Shown here in pieces: positions 9,256 to 18,307 of a stretch of DNA of 64,000 nucleotides. Below the pieces are notes generated by a model that worked only from the letters and a program-made list of their open reading frames with translations, did not search any database and was not told the DNA's origin. This DNA is from Polynucleobacter sp. UK-FUSCHL-C3 (GTDB lineage: Bacteria; Pseudomonadota; Gammaproteobacteria; Burkholderiales; Burkholderiaceae): NCBI RefSeq assembly GCF_040409815.1, contig NZ_CP099959.1, positions 1,054,001-1,118,000 of the forward strand, read 5' to 3'. Numbering within the stretch: the first letter of the stretch is position 1; the number at the start of each line of letters is the position of its first letter. The position numbers and the translations under genes are program-made.

Positions 9256-10530
9256 TTGACTAAGACCGATTCAATCTATGAGGTGCCTCGGGCCCCAGCC
9301 CAGCTTCCCCTCGATGAGCCCTGGGCGCTTTTGGGCCAGCGAAGCCCTAATGCCTTTATGCGGGACTATTGGCATAAGCGCCCCTTGCTGGTCCGCCATG
9401 CAATCCCCAGTTTTGCACTTGCAAAAGCTCAGGGACAAGCTCTGCAAAGCTCCATTTCTGCGAATGTCTTGTTTGGCTTTGCCGGTAACGATGGCAATGA
9501 ATCTCGCTTAGTAAAGGCCAAGCCTTGGCAACTAGAGCATGGGCCCTTTCGTAAGGGGCAGATCCCATCCTTAAAGTCCAATGACTGGACTTTATTGGTC
9601 CAAGGGGTCGAGGCACGGCACCCTGCGGCTGCTAATGTCTTATCGTGGTTTAGGTTTATTCCGGATGCTCGTCTTGATGATCTGATGATTAGCATTGCTG
9701 GTGTTGGTGGTGGCGTTGGTCCCCATGTCGACTCCTACGATGTCTTTTTGATCCAGATGGAGGGTCGGCGCCGTTGGAAGATATCCGCACAATCCGATTT
9801 ATCACTCCGGGACGATCTACCCCTCAAAATCTTGGCGCGCTTTGAGGCAAAAGAAGATTGGGTTCTGGAGCCTGGAGATCTTCTATATCTTCCTCCTCAC
9901 ATTGCGCATGAAGGTATTGCCTTAGATGCGGGCTGTCAGACCTGGTCAGTGGGCTTTCGATCGCCAAGCTATCGCGAGCTTTTGCAAGAGGGTTTATGGC
10001 GTCTTGCAGAATCCCTTGAAGATGACCCCGAACTCGCCACGATTTATGCAGATCCTCTACAAGGCGCCACCAAGGATCCGGCAGTTTTACCAAGACTCCT
10101 AGAAGAGCAGATTAGCAAACACGTTCGTAAACTGGCATTGGGTGAAGGTAAGGAGTATCTTCGAGGAATCAGCGCCTATCTAAGCGAGCCTAAGCCTCAG
10201 GCCGTTTTTGAGGGTCCGCATGATGCAATGATGCCGAAGGCATTTTGGCAAACACTCTATTCCAAGACCCTTGTTCCCCATCCGCAGACTCGCCTCCTAA
10301 TTTGGGGGGATGAAGTCTTTTGCAATGGCGAGGCGGTATCCCGTGGGCAAACTCCAGCAGTTCAAAAAGCTTGGAAAGAGCTTGCTAGATTACATACCCT
10401 AGCCCTAGGGCGTAGGGCTAAAAAATCAAGCAAAAATAAGGTCTTAATGGATACAAATCCAGAAAAGTGGATGTCTGGGGAGAACTCTCTTTATGAGGCC
10501 TACTGCTCCGGCTGGTTAATCTGGATCTAA
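9256..10530 (+). CDS. roxA: Cupin/JmjC ribosomal oxygenase (RoxA/YcfD-like)
   Basis: Fe(II)/2-oxoglutarate oxygenase; E. coli YcfD/RoxA hydroxylates an arginine of ribosomal protein L16. Iron ligands are visible in HVD (H157, D159) and YLPPHIAHEG (H218) of the 424-residue product, and the N-terminal AFMRDYWHKRPLLVRHA segment is typical of the family. The C-terminal third is a winged-helix-like region. The frame opens after a TGA at 9238-9240 and contains no ATG before residue 35, so translation probably begins at TTG 9256 (MTKTDSIYE) or at GTG 9283. The close upstream spacing to slyD suggests a compact divergent promoter. Confidence 0.87.
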   Translation: MTKTDSIYEVPRAPAQLPLDEPWALLGQRSPNAFMRDYWHKRPLLVRHAIPSFALAKAQGQALQSSISANVLFGFAGNDGNESRLVKAKPWQLEHGPFRKGQIPSLKSNDWTLLVQGVEARHPAAANVLSWFRFIPDARLDDLMISIAGVGGGVGPHVDSYDVFLIQMEGRRRWKISAQSDLSLRDDLPLKILARFEAKEDWVLEPGDLLYLPPHIAHEGIALDAGCQTWSVGFRSPSYRELLQEGLWRLAESLEDDPELATIYADPLQGATKDPAVLPRLLEEQISKHVRKLALGEGKEYLRGISAYLSEPKPQAVFEGPHDAMMPKAFWQTLYSKTLVPHPQTRLLIWGDEVFCNGEAVSRGQTPAVQKAWKELARLHTLALGRRAKKSSKNKVLMDTNPEKWMSGENSLYEAYCSGWLIWI

Positions 10531-10586
10531 GCCCATCAGAGCAATCTTTGCCTATCTGAGACCCAATGAAATAATTAGTAATCGGT

Positions 10587-10595
10587 TGCTATAAT
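10587..10595 (+). promoter_or_regulatory. Extended -10 promoter of the Ala/Pro-rich lipoprotein gene
   Basis: TGCTATAAT is a perfect sigma-70 extended -10 element. No good -35 box is seen at the usual distance, which the extended -10 can compensate. Predicted transcription start is near 10602, leaving a 5' leader of roughly 108 bases that contains two inverted repeats. Confidence 0.65.
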
Positions 10596-10610
10596 CCACA
10601 GTGGATTTAA

Positions 10611-10626
10611 TTTGGGATTACCCAAA
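10611..10626 (+). repeat. Inverted repeat in the lipoprotein mRNA leader
   Basis: TTTGGG and CCCAAA flank a four-base ATTA loop, just after the predicted transcription start. It could be a hairpin in the leader or an operator overlapping the start site. Confidence 0.5.
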
Positions 10627-10649
10627 GTGTCTCCAATTAGGTCCTACAA

Positions 10650-10665
10650 CAATTACCGGTAATTG
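10650..10665. repeat. 16-base perfect palindrome in the lipoprotein leader
   Basis: CAATTACC followed directly by GGTAATTG. The absence of a loop makes a dimeric protein-binding site more natural than an RNA hairpin. It lies 44 bases before the start codon. Confidence 0.6.
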
Positions 10666-10709
10666 CTGTAAATCGGATGTATATCGTCTTTAATTTAAAG
10701 GAAATAATA

Positions 10710-10922
10710 ATGAAGAAGTCACTACTCTTGGCCGCTATGTTGGCCGTTGCTTTGTCTGCTTGCGGTAAGAAAGAAGAAGCTAAGCCAGCTGCTGCTCCAG
10801 CCGCTCCTGCTGCTCCTGCTGCTGATGCTAAGCCAGCTGACGCTGCTCCTGCCGCCGCTCCTGCTGCACCTGCTGCTGCTCCAGCTCCTGCTGCTGCACC
10901 TGCTGCTCCAGCAAAGAAGTAA
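10710..10922 (+). CDS. Small Ala/Pro-rich lipoprotein
   Basis: A 70-residue predicted lipoprotein: signal peptide MKKSLLLAAMLAVALSAC with lipobox LSAC (Cys18), a short GKKEE linker, then a low-complexity stretch almost entirely Ala and Pro with a few Asp/Lys, ending in Lys-Lys. No enzymatic domain is possible; a lipid-anchored spacer or envelope-tethering role is inference. The ATG at 10710 has an AAAGGAAA ribosome-binding site; the frame extends upstream but without better signals. It is a single-gene unit with its own promoter and a strong terminator. The GCT-rich codons (GCTGCTCCT) make the DNA repetitive and prone to slippage. Confidence 0.85.
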   Translation: MKKSLLLAAMLAVALSACGKKEEAKPAAAPAAPAAPAADAKPADAAPAAAPAAPAAAPAPAAAPAAPAKK

Positions 10923-10940
10923 TTCTGAGGCTGTAGTAAG

Positions 10941-10968
10941 AAAGGCACTCGTTTGAGTGCCTTTTTTT
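10941..10968 (+). terminator. Rho-independent terminator after the Ala/Pro-rich lipoprotein gene
   Basis: AAAGGCACTC and GAGTGCCTTT form a perfect 10-base stem around a GTTT loop, followed by further T residues. Confidence 0.92.
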
Positions 10969-11004
10969 ATTTCTTATGATTGTTATTGGTTGTTTATCAG
11001 CTCG

Positions 11005-12174
11005 TTACTTAATAAGCTGTCGATCTAGTGTCGTTAAGAGCTGATTGCCTGTCGCCGTATTCTCGGGTTTGCCATCAGCATCCTGCACCAAAACCACAAT
11101 TTGGTTCTCACCTCGTGCTTGAACAACTACTCGGTAGACCTTGGCTTTTTTATCAGCATCGTTGCTCTTTCCAAAGGTGCGACCAAACCAACCCCTGCTA
11201 TCCCCTAACTCCTTCGGATTAACATAGCGGACAAAGTAAATTCCTTTAGAGCGATCGCGATCATCGACCGTAAAGTTCGATCGATCGAGCGCCAAACCTA
11301 CATCGCGCCAAGCACGATCAAAACTCTGTGACATCTCAATACGGGTGGCTGGACCATCCACAATTAATTTTGCCCGAGGGGTCTTTGATACAACTGTAGC
11401 CCCTGCAATCTGAGCCTTTGCTTGCTCTTGGGTCATTCCCAAACGCTCCATGAGGCGGGTTAAGAAAATCGCCTCCAGCTCTGGGTCAGAAGGACGAATT
11501 GTCCAGCTTGTAGAAATCGTTGTGCCTGTATCTTTTAAGGGAACCTCAATTGCCCCCTTATGAGAAATATAAATCTCAGTCACCTCAGGTTTTTGAACCT
11601 CAAGGCGGGTTCTAAACTTATCACGCTCGCCCGAGTCATACAACGAGTCAAGGACCTTGCCCAAGGTTCTCCGAATAATGTCTTGGGGGATCTTGGTACG
11701 ATTCTCCGCCCAATCGGTTTCCATGATTCCGGTGGATGGAGAGTCAATTAGGAGTAAAAATCCGTTCTCTTGCCAAAAATCCTTTATTTGGGGATAGAGG
11801 GTTGCCGCTGATTTATCTACAACCAACCAACGCTTGTCGCCATCGCGCTCGATTTTCATCCCCGGTATACCGGTCAAAACGTTTGTGCGCATCTGCGATG
11901 ATTTTTTAACCGCTTGGCTGTACTCGGACATCGTGGCAGTGCCATCTTGCACGATATAGCGACGATCGGCCTGAGCAGTAATGAGGTCTGGTGGTAGGGC
12001 TAAATTAGGCCCACGAAGCTCGCCCTGCTTTTTATAGTCCACCTTATCGCTAGCGGTCATGCTACTAAAGCTACTGCAGGCGCTTAAGCCGAGAGCTAGT
12101 AGGCTTATGAAAGAGGATTGGATTGCAAAACGCATTAGTCTCTTATGTCTTTCGTGTAACGATGAAATGCTCAT
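11005..12174 (-). CDS. bamC: Outer membrane assembly lipoprotein BamC
   Basis: BamC (NlpB) is a lipoprotein subunit of the BAM complex that inserts beta-barrel proteins into the outer membrane. The product carries lipobox LSAC, an N-terminal segment ([21 protein letters not shown]) that matches the BamC part that binds BamD, and two helix-grip domains (about residues 95-215 and 255-385). From ATG 12174 it is 389 residues; an internal ATG at 12135 gives a more standard signal peptide ([20 protein letters not shown]) and may be the true start. The upstream ATG overlaps the dapA stop in an ATGA arrangement. dapA-bamC linkage is conserved in many proteobacteria. Confidence 0.92.
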   Translation of the reverse strand: MSISSLHERHKRLMRFAIQSSFISLLALGLSACSSFSSMTASDKVDYKKQGELRGPNLALPPDLITAQADRRYIVQDGTATMSEYSQAVKKSSQMRTNVLTGIPGMKIERDGDKRWLVVDKSAATLYPQIKDFWQENGFLLLIDSPSTGIMETDWAENRTKIPQDIIRRTLGKVLDSLYDSGERDKFRTRLEVQKPEVTEIYISHKGAIEVPLKDTGTTISTSWTIRPSDPELEAIFLTRLMERLGMTQEQAKAQIAGATVVSKTPRAKLIVDGPATRIEMSQSFDRAWRDVGLALDRSNFTVDDRDRSKGIYFVRYVNPKELGDSRGWFGRTFGKSNDADKKAKVYRVVVQARGENQIVVLVQDADGKPENTATGNQLLTTLDRQLIK

Positions 12175-13067
12175 ACCAAACCTGCATTTTGCAAAGCCTG
12201 CTTTAGGGGCTCTCGCAAGTCTTGGCTAAGCGGGGTTAATGGTAAACGAATCCCCGCCTCCATTTTGCCCATCTGATGCAATGCCCACTTTACAGGAATG
12301 GGGTTGGCCTCGATGAACATCATCTTATGCACTGCTAATAATTGATATTGAATACTGCGGGCCTTTTGAGTATCCCCTGCAATGGCAGCTTTACAGAGCG
12401 CACTCATCAAACGGGGTGCCACATTGGCGGTTACGGAGATATTGCCATGACCGCCCATGAGCATGAGGAAGATGGCGGTTAGATCATCTCCTGAGTACAC
12501 GGCAAAGTGATCCAGTTTTTTACTCTTGAGTTCCGCAAGCAAGAATGAGCCGCGCTCTAAATTACCAGTGGCATCCTTAATACCGATAACACCAGGAACT
12601 TGTGCCAAGCGGATAGTAGTGTCATTGGATAGATCGGCAACCGTACGGCCTGGCACGTTGTACAAAATAACTGGGAGATCTACTTTCTCAGCGATAGTCT
12701 TAAAGTGCGCATACATGCCATCTTGTGTTGGCTTGTTGTAATACGGTACCACTTGCAAACTGGCGTTTGCTCCCACCTTTTTGGCAAACTCGGTTAACTC
12801 AATGGCCTCGCGTGTGGAATTTCCACCAGTACCGGCAATCACTGATATACGACCTTTAATCTGCTCTACGGCTACGCGGATTAACTCGCAATGCTCCTCA
12901 ACTGATACCGTGGGTGACTCGCCACTAGTACCCACAATCACAATCGCATCAGTACCTTCTGCAACATGCCAATCTAATAGCGAACGCAAGGCAGGATAGT
13001 CTAGGCTGCCGTCTTCATGCATCGGGGTTGCAATCGCAACCATACTACCGGTCATCAATTGGGTCAT
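12171..13067 (-). CDS. dapA: 4-hydroxy-tetrahydrodipicolinate synthase
   Basis: Condenses pyruvate with aspartate semialdehyde in lysine and diaminopimelate synthesis. The 298-residue TIM-barrel enzyme shows GTSGES (46-51), the catalytic Tyr136 in YNVPGRT, and the Schiff-base Lys164 in IGIKDATGN. The length is normal. The start [16 protein letters not shown] is conserved. It lies 31 bases after the methyltransferase gene and overlaps bamC by four bases. Confidence 0.98.
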   Translation of the reverse strand: MTQLMTGSMVAIATPMHEDGSLDYPALRSLLDWHVAEGTDAIVIVGTSGESPTVSVEEHCELIRVAVEQIKGRISVIAGTGGNSTREAIELTEFAKKVGANASLQVVPYYNKPTQDGMYAHFKTIAEKVDLPVILYNVPGRTVADLSNDTTIRLAQVPGVIGIKDATGNLERGSFLLAELKSKKLDHFAVYSGDDLTAIFLMLMGGHGNISVTANVAPRLMSALCKAAIAGDTQKARSIQYQLLAVHKMMFIEANPIPVKWALHQMGKMEAGIRLPLTPLSQDLREPLKQALQNAGLV

Positions 13068-13098
13068 GGGGTTTTAGAGAATTAATCTACTGGGGTTC

Positions 13099-13710
13099 TT
13101 AAGCTTGAAATTGTAACGGATGGCGTATTTTAGGGGCTCCACGGCACGCACAAAGGCTTTGAACCATGGCTGGTTTGGGTCTTTCTACAAAACCGTCTCG
13201 ATAGGCGACCACATGGAGTTGATGTTTTTGGGCTAACTCCAATAACTCACCGTGACGCAGTAAAAATGCTGGGTTCGAAGGTTTACCGAACTCTGCATTG
13301 CCAATGGCAAAGGTCTCGTACAGCAAGATGCCGCCCTCTTCTAAAAGGGTTGGCAAGAGATCCAAATAAGGGCGATAAAGGTAGTTCGTGACAATAATGG
13401 CGTCCCAGCGCCCAAACTCTGCTTCAGGGAGGACCCAATGATCACCCTCTAGGTCAAGTGGTAGAGTTTTAACCAAGCGATACTTGATCTTGGCTAAAGA
13501 GTCTGGATCACGATCAACAGCAAGAACTGTATGGCCTTGATCAGCCAAGTATCGTGCATGACGCCCGCCACCACATGCTAGATCTAAGACCTTAGCACCA
13601 GGTTTTAATAGCCCAGCATAGTGAGCAATCCAAGAAGAGACTACATCAAGCTCTGCGTGCACTGCGGGGTCGGTATTAATCAAAGTCGAGGCCCATGGCC
13701 TCACGCACAT
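13099..13710 (-). CDS. Class I SAM-dependent methyltransferase (TehB-like)
   Basis: Small soluble methyltransferase with the Rossmann SAM-binding motif VLDLACGGGRHARYLA (about residues 40-55), the acidic loop VLAVDRD that binds the ribose, and a later GGILLYETFA strand. Substrate unknown; TehB-like enzymes of this size act on small molecules or metalloids, but nothing here fixes that. The only ATG (13708-13710) lies within the trpS tail, so the two genes overlap by 35 bases in different frames, suggesting coupled translation. The C-terminal 15 residues are basic. Confidence 0.8.
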   Translation of the reverse strand: MCVRPWASTLINTDPAVHAELDVVSSWIAHYAGLLKPGAKVLDLACGGGRHARYLADQGHTVLAVDRDPDSLAKIKYRLVKTLPLDLEGDHWVLPEAEFGRWDAIIVTNYLYRPYLDLLPTLLEEGGILLYETFAIGNAEFGKPSNPAFLLRHGELLELAQKHQLHVVAYRDGFVERPKPAMVQSLCACRGAPKIRHPLQFQA

Positions 13711-14878
13711 CGCGCATGGTCTCTTGCGCTACTTTGCGAGCCTTATCAGAGCCATCGGCAATGATCGAACGTAAGAGGCTAGGATCATCTAAGTATTGCT
13801 GAGCACGCTCAAACATGGGTTGCTGTTCACGTAAGATCGCATCAATCACTGGTTGCTTGCAATCTAAGCAGCCAATACCTGCAGATTTACAACCCTTCTC
13901 TGCCCAATCTTTAGTGGCTTGGTCTGAGTACACCTGATGGAACTGCCATAAAGGACAGTTTGCGGGATTGCCTGGGTCGGTTCGTCGCACTCGGGCTGGA
14001 TCGGTAGGCATGGTACGCACCAAACGAACAACCTCCTCAGGCGCCTCGCGGATACTGATAGTGTTGCCATACGACTTCGACATCTTCTGGCCATCGAGTC
14101 CGGGCATGCGCGATGCTGATGTAAGCAAGGCTTGGGGCTCTACCAAAATAATTTTGCGGGCGCCCTCTAAGTAACCAAAGAGGCGCTCCCGATCTCCCAT
14201 CGACAAACTCTGTGACTCTTGCAACATCGCTTGCGCTTGCAATAAAGCCTCATCCTCACCACGCTCTTGATAAGCGGTGCGTAGTTCTGCATAAAGTTTG
14301 GCGCGCTTGCTACCTAATTTTTTAACTGCCTCTAAGGCCTTCTCCTCAAAGCCGGGTTCACGACCATACAAATAATTAAAGCGTCGGGCTACTTCGCGGG
14401 TCATCTCCACATGGGGTACTTGATCCTCGCCCACGGGGACATGCAAAGCACGATAGATCAAAATATCGGCTGCCTGCAGCAATGGGTATCCTAAGAATCC
14501 GTAGGTTTGCAGATCTTTCTCTTTGAGTTTCTCGATTTGGTCTTTATAGGTGGGCACTCTCTCGAGCCATCCTAATGGGGTACCCATCGCTAACAACAAG
14601 AACAGTTCTGAATGCTCAGGCACTCGACTCTGTATAAATAAAGTGGCTTGATTAGGATCGACTCCAGCTGCCAACCAATCGATCACCATCTCCCAAACCG
14701 ACTCCTGAATAACCTCAGGGGTCTCATAGTGAGTAGTTAAGGCATGCCAATCCGCCACAAAGAAGAAACAGGGGTACTCAGCTTGGAGACGAACCCAATT
14801 TTTTAAGACCCCGTGGTAATGGCCCAGATGCAAGGCACCCGTTGGGCGCATACCAGAAAGAACGCGTTCAGCAAACAT
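13676..14878 (-). CDS. trpS: Tryptophan--tRNA ligase
   Basis: Class I synthetase charging tRNA-Trp. HLGH is at residues 17-20 and the KMSKS motif (QKMSKSYGN) near residue 265. At 400 residues it is longer than the 330-residue E. coli enzyme; the extra part lies between the catalytic core and KMSKS (about residues 170-240, a charged helical insert) and is common in betaproteobacterial TrpS. A CKSAGIGCLDCKQ segment with three Cys occurs in the C-terminal domain. The start ATG at 14878 lies 19 bases after the PHP gene. Confidence 0.95.
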   Translation of the reverse strand: MFAERVLSGMRPTGALHLGHYHGVLKNWVRLQAEYPCFFFVADWHALTTHYETPEVIQESVWEMVIDWLAAGVDPNQATLFIQSRVPEHSELFLLLAMGTPLGWLERVPTYKDQIEKLKEKDLQTYGFLGYPLLQAADILIYRALHVPVGEDQVPHVEMTREVARRFNYLYGREPGFEEKALEAVKKLGSKRAKLYAELRTAYQERGEDEALLQAQAMLQESQSLSMGDRERLFGYLEGARKIILVEPQALLTSASRMPGLDGQKMSKSYGNTISIREAPEEVVRLVRTMPTDPARVRRTDPGNPANCPLWQFHQVYSDQATKDWAEKGCKSAGIGCLDCKQPVIDAILREQQPMFERAQQYLDDPSLLRSIIADGSDKARKVAQETMRDVREAMGLDFD

Positions 14879-14897
14879 AGGGAGGATTGTCGCTTAT

Positions 14898-15746
14898 TTA
14901 ATGAAAGACCGACCAGATCGGCTTTAGATGCTCTGGTAGATGCGGTAGTAAGCCTAGATCGATATTACTCTCGTGCGGATCATGAAAATCTGAACCGCGC
15001 GAGGCCATAAATCCGTAACGCTCGGCAATCTTGGCATAGGTTTTGTATTGATCTGGGCTATGACTTCCGGTAACGACTTCAATTCCACTGCCACCCAAGT
15101 CTTTAAAGCGAGCATAAAGCTCATCCATCTGCATCGTATTGAGTTTGTATCGCCCAGGATGCGCGATCACTGCCTCGCCACCCGCCCCCCGAATCCAGCT
15201 CACTGCCTCATCGAGACTAGCCCAGCGATGCGATACATAACCTGGCTTACCAGCGATCAAGTATTTACGGAACACCTCATCCATATTGCTGCATATTTTT
15301 TGTTCTACCAAGAATCTGGCAAAGTGCGTACGGGCAATCAACTCCGGGTTGCCAGCAAAATGCAGAGCGCCTTCGTAACTATTTTGGATGCCAGCTTGCT
15401 CGAGTTGCGCAGCCATTTGACGTGCACGTAGACCACGACCATCCCGAGTCGCACGCAAGCCCTCTTCCAGAACAGCATTGGATTGATCAAGACCAAGGCC
15501 CACAATATGGACCGTTTGGTTCATCCAACTAATCGAGATCTCAACCCCAGCGAGATAGGTCATGCCAAGGTTTTCAGCGGCAAGACGCGCGCGCTCTTGC
15601 CCACCCAAAACATCATGATCGGTCAGTGACCAAACCTGAACCCCATTTTGGTGAGCACGAAGGGCTAACTCTTCAGGACTTAAGGTTCCATCCGAAATAA
15701 TCGAGTGGCAATGCAAATCGGCATTCAGTGGCGCAGTTTGGCTCAT
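14898..15746 (-). CDS. PHP-domain phosphoesterase (RNase AM/TrpH-like)
   Basis: The 282-residue protein belongs to the polymerase-and-histidinol-phosphatase family; E. coli YciV (RNase AM) is a member acting on 3',5'-bisphosphates and RNA 5' ends. Metal-ligand motifs are visible: DLHCHS (H12, H14), SDGTL (D19), LTDHD, AGVEIS, VIAHPGRY and GSDFHD near the C-terminus. Linkage to trpS resembles the trpH neighbourhood of other proteobacteria. The start MSQTAPLNADLHCH is well placed. Gaps to its neighbours are 9 and 19 bases. Confidence 0.88.
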   Translation of the reverse strand: MSQTAPLNADLHCHSIISDGTLSPEELALRAHQNGVQVWSLTDHDVLGGQERARLAAENLGMTYLAGVEISISWMNQTVHIVGLGLDQSNAVLEEGLRATRDGRGLRARQMAAQLEQAGIQNSYEGALHFAGNPELIARTHFARFLVEQKICSNMDEVFRKYLIAGKPGYVSHRWASLDEAVSWIRGAGGEAVIAHPGRYKLNTMQMDELYARFKDLGGSGIEVVTGSHSPDQYKTYAKIAERYGFMASRGSDFHDPHESNIDLGLLPHLPEHLKPIWSVFH

Positions 15747-15755
15747 ACCTCTATT

Positions 15756-16859
15756 TTAGGTCAGATGAGCATTAATGATCCGACGGGGGGATTCAATATA
15801 GTCTCGGGATTGCATCTCGATGAGGCGTGAGACCGTTCGCGCAAATTCATCCACCACCTGGCCCTCGGTATAAAGCTGGTCTGGAGGCACTTCCGCAGAC
15901 ATAATTAATTTAACCCGGTGATCATATAAAACATCAATGAGCCAAATAAAGCGTCTTGCTTCGTTGGTTAGTCGGGGTGGCATATGGGGTACCCCCGCTA
16001 CGATTACTGTATGAAAGGTATTTGCAATCTCTAGGTAATCATTTTGAGAGCGAGGCCCACAACAGATGGTCTGAAAGTCAAACCACACCACCCCTTCTGC
16101 TAAATGCAAGGCCCGAATTTCTCTAGACTCAATCTTTAGTACCGGATACGAAGACTCTATTTGCTTACCAATCAGATTATGGAAGTAGTCGTCTAACTTT
16201 TTATCATTTTCAGCGGTTAGTGGATGCAGATAGGCTTGGATACGCGACATTTGCAGTTGGCGATAATCACTCCCAGCGTCGACATTCAATACATCCAACT
16301 TATCTTCAAGCAGTTCAATGGCAGGCAATAAGCGGTCACGGTGCAAACCATTTGGATAGAGTTGATCTGGACGATAGTTTGAGGTCATGATGAACTGCAC
16401 TCGATCAAGGAACAATGCTTTGAGCAAGCGGTACATGATCATCGCATCGGCAATATCGTTGATATGAAACTCATCAAAGCAAATTAAGCGATAGCGCTCT
16501 GCAATTCGCAAGGCAAGCTCATCAAGTGGGTCTGCCAAGCCTGAGAGTTCATGTAACTCGCGATGGACCTCGCGCATGAACTCATGAAAATGGATACGGA
16601 TCTTCTTCGTAACGGGTGATGCCTCATAAAAGCAATCCATTAAGAAGGATTTACCCCTGCCAACGCCGCCCCAAAGATAAACCCCTCGGGGGAGCTCTGG
16701 ATGAAATATTTTTTTGGTCAGCGCATTGCTGCGGATCTCTTTATACGCCACCCACTGATCTTCGCACTGCTGTAAACGCACAATGGCCTGCTCTTGCGCA
16801 GGATCCGGTTGATAGCCGCGCGCTTTGCACTCTTGATGATAAAAGTCAGCGACTTTCAA
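15756..16859 (-). CDS. zapE: Cell division ATPase ZapE (AFG1-like)
   Basis: AFG1/ZapE ATPase; in E. coli it associates with the Z-ring under stress and low oxygen. The 367-residue product has Walker A GGVGRGKS (64-71), Walker B LICFDEFHI, and the sensor region FIMTSNYRPDQLYPNGLHRDRLLP. The arginine-rich C-terminus is typical of the family. It begins one base after lpdA ends, a linkage I recognise from other Burkholderiales. Confidence 0.93.
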   Translation of the reverse strand: MKVADFYHQECKARGYQPDPAQEQAIVRLQQCEDQWVAYKEIRSNALTKKIFHPELPRGVYLWGGVGRGKSFLMDCFYEASPVTKKIRIHFHEFMREVHRELHELSGLADPLDELALRIAERYRLICFDEFHINDIADAMIMYRLLKALFLDRVQFIMTSNYRPDQLYPNGLHRDRLLPAIELLEDKLDVLNVDAGSDYRQLQMSRIQAYLHPLTAENDKKLDDYFHNLIGKQIESSYPVLKIESREIRALHLAEGVVWFDFQTICCGPRSQNDYLEIANTFHTVIVAGVPHMPPRLTNEARRFIWLIDVLYDHRVKLIMSAEVPPDQLYTEGQVVDEFARTVSRLIEMQSRDYIESPRRIINAHLT

Positions 16860-16860
16860 G

Positions 16861-18297
16861 TTACATATTGAGTGCGCGTTGATCCGTTGCTAAAGCAGCT
16901 TCACGCATCACCTCAGATAGGCTGGGGTGGGGATGACAAACGCGAGCAATATCTTCAGCGGCTGCTTTGAACTCCATCGCCAATGCTCCTTCGGCAATCA
17001 GATCCGATGCATTGGGGCCAATAATATGGACTCCTAAAACTTCATCCGTTTTGGCATCGGCCAATATCTTCACAAAGCCCTCAGCTCGGTCCATGCCAAG
17101 CGCACGGCCATTGGCCATGAAGGGAAATTGACCAACTTTATAAGCGCGTCCCTCAGCTTTTAATTGTTGCTCTGACTTACCAACCCAAGCGATTTCTGGG
17201 TCGGTATAGATAACCCAAGGAATGCAGTTGTAATCAATATGGGGTTTTTGTCCTGCCAGTAACTCTGCAACCAATACACCCTCATCCTCGGCCTTGTGCG
17301 CGAGCATTGGTCCGCGCACCACATCACCGATGGCATATACACCTGGGACAGCGGTGGCACAGGTATGGTCATTGATGGGGATAAAGCCGCGCTCATCCGT
17401 CTTTAACTGCACAGCCTGAAGATTGAGACCTTCTGTATTAGGAACACGACCTACTGAGACGATTAAGCGATCACACTCCAATTTTTGGGGTTTGCCAGCG
17501 CTATCCTGATACGAAACCACAACGCCCTTCTTATCGGCTTGAACCTTATCAATCTTCACACCCATATGCATATCGAGTCCTTGTTTGGTGAAGATCTTCT
17601 TAGCCTCTTTAGCAATGCCCTCATCGCAGGCACCCAAGAAGGTGGGCAAAGCCTCTAATACAGTAACTTGTGAACCGACACGACGCCATACCGAGCCAAG
17701 CTCCAATCCGATTACACCGGCACCAATCACACCCAAGCGCTTGGGTAAAGAATCAAAATTGAGGGCACCTTCGTTATCGCAGATCAGAACGTTATCCACT
17801 GTGATACCGGGTAAATGACGAGCCTTCGAGCCCGTTGCAATGATGACATTCTTGGCAATGACCGTACCCGCATCTTTACCAGTAATCTTAATTTGATAGC
17901 CGTCAGCGCCTTTACCTTCGAATGAGGCATGGCCTTTAAGGGAGGTCACTTTGTTTTTCTTAAATAAGAAATTAATCCCGCCGGTCATCTTGGTCACGAT
18001 CTCGTCTTTACGAGCAAGCATCTTTGCAATATCGATACTGACCTTACCCACCGTGATGCCATGATTGGCAACGTGATGGCCGATCTTCTCAAACTCTTCG
18101 GACGAGGCTAATAAAGCTTTTGAGGGAATACAACCAACGTTTAGGCAAGTTCCACCCAAGCGAGGCTCCCCTTTGGGATCCGCATATGGGTTCGCTTCTG
18201 CACAGGCTACTTTAAATCCCAGTTGGGCAGCACGGATTGCAGCGATGTAACCACCGGGGCCAGCTCCAATGACCAGCACATCAAATACTTGGCTCAT
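16861..18297 (-). CDS. lpdA: Dihydrolipoyl dehydrogenase (E3 of 2-oxoglutarate dehydrogenase)
   Basis: FAD-dependent E3 that reoxidises the lipoyl group and reduces NAD+. It has an N-terminal FAD fold ([12 protein letters not shown]), the redox disulfide C51/C56 in [13 protein letters not shown], the NAD fold ([20 protein letters not shown]), and the C-terminal interface with HPHPSLSE carrying the catalytic His-Glu pair. At 478 residues there is no N-terminal lipoyl domain. It lies 10 bases after odhB and serves the 2-oxoglutarate dehydrogenase complex encoded upstream. Confidence 0.97.
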   Translation of the reverse strand: MSQVFDVLVIGAGPGGYIAAIRAAQLGFKVACAEANPYADPKGEPRLGGTCLNVGCIPSKALLASSEEFEKIGHHVANHGITVGKVSIDIAKMLARKDEIVTKMTGGINFLFKKNKVTSLKGHASFEGKGADGYQIKITGKDAGTVIAKNVIIATGSKARHLPGITVDNVLICDNEGALNFDSLPKRLGVIGAGVIGLELGSVWRRVGSQVTVLEALPTFLGACDEGIAKEAKKIFTKQGLDMHMGVKIDKVQADKKGVVVSYQDSAGKPQKLECDRLIVSVGRVPNTEGLNLQAVQLKTDERGFIPINDHTCATAVPGVYAIGDVVRGPMLAHKAEDEGVLVAELLAGQKPHIDYNCIPWVIYTDPEIAWVGKSEQQLKAEGRAYKVGQFPFMANGRALGMDRAEGFVKILADAKTDEVLGVHIIGPNASDLIAEGALAMEFKAAAEDIARVCHPHPSLSEVMREAALATDQRALNM

Positions 18298-18307
18298 GGT
18301 CTACTCC

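Noticed and set aside
10764..10919. Possible CRISPR-like repeat array
   Set aside because: The repeated units are codons of a lipoprotein, not direct repeats separated by unique spacers of constant length.
10637..10948. Minus-strand frame rich in Ala and Gly opposite the Ala/Pro-rich lipoprotein
   Set aside because: It is the complement of the repetitive Ala/Pro codons. It has no signal sequence and no ribosome site, and the plus-strand gene explains the composition.
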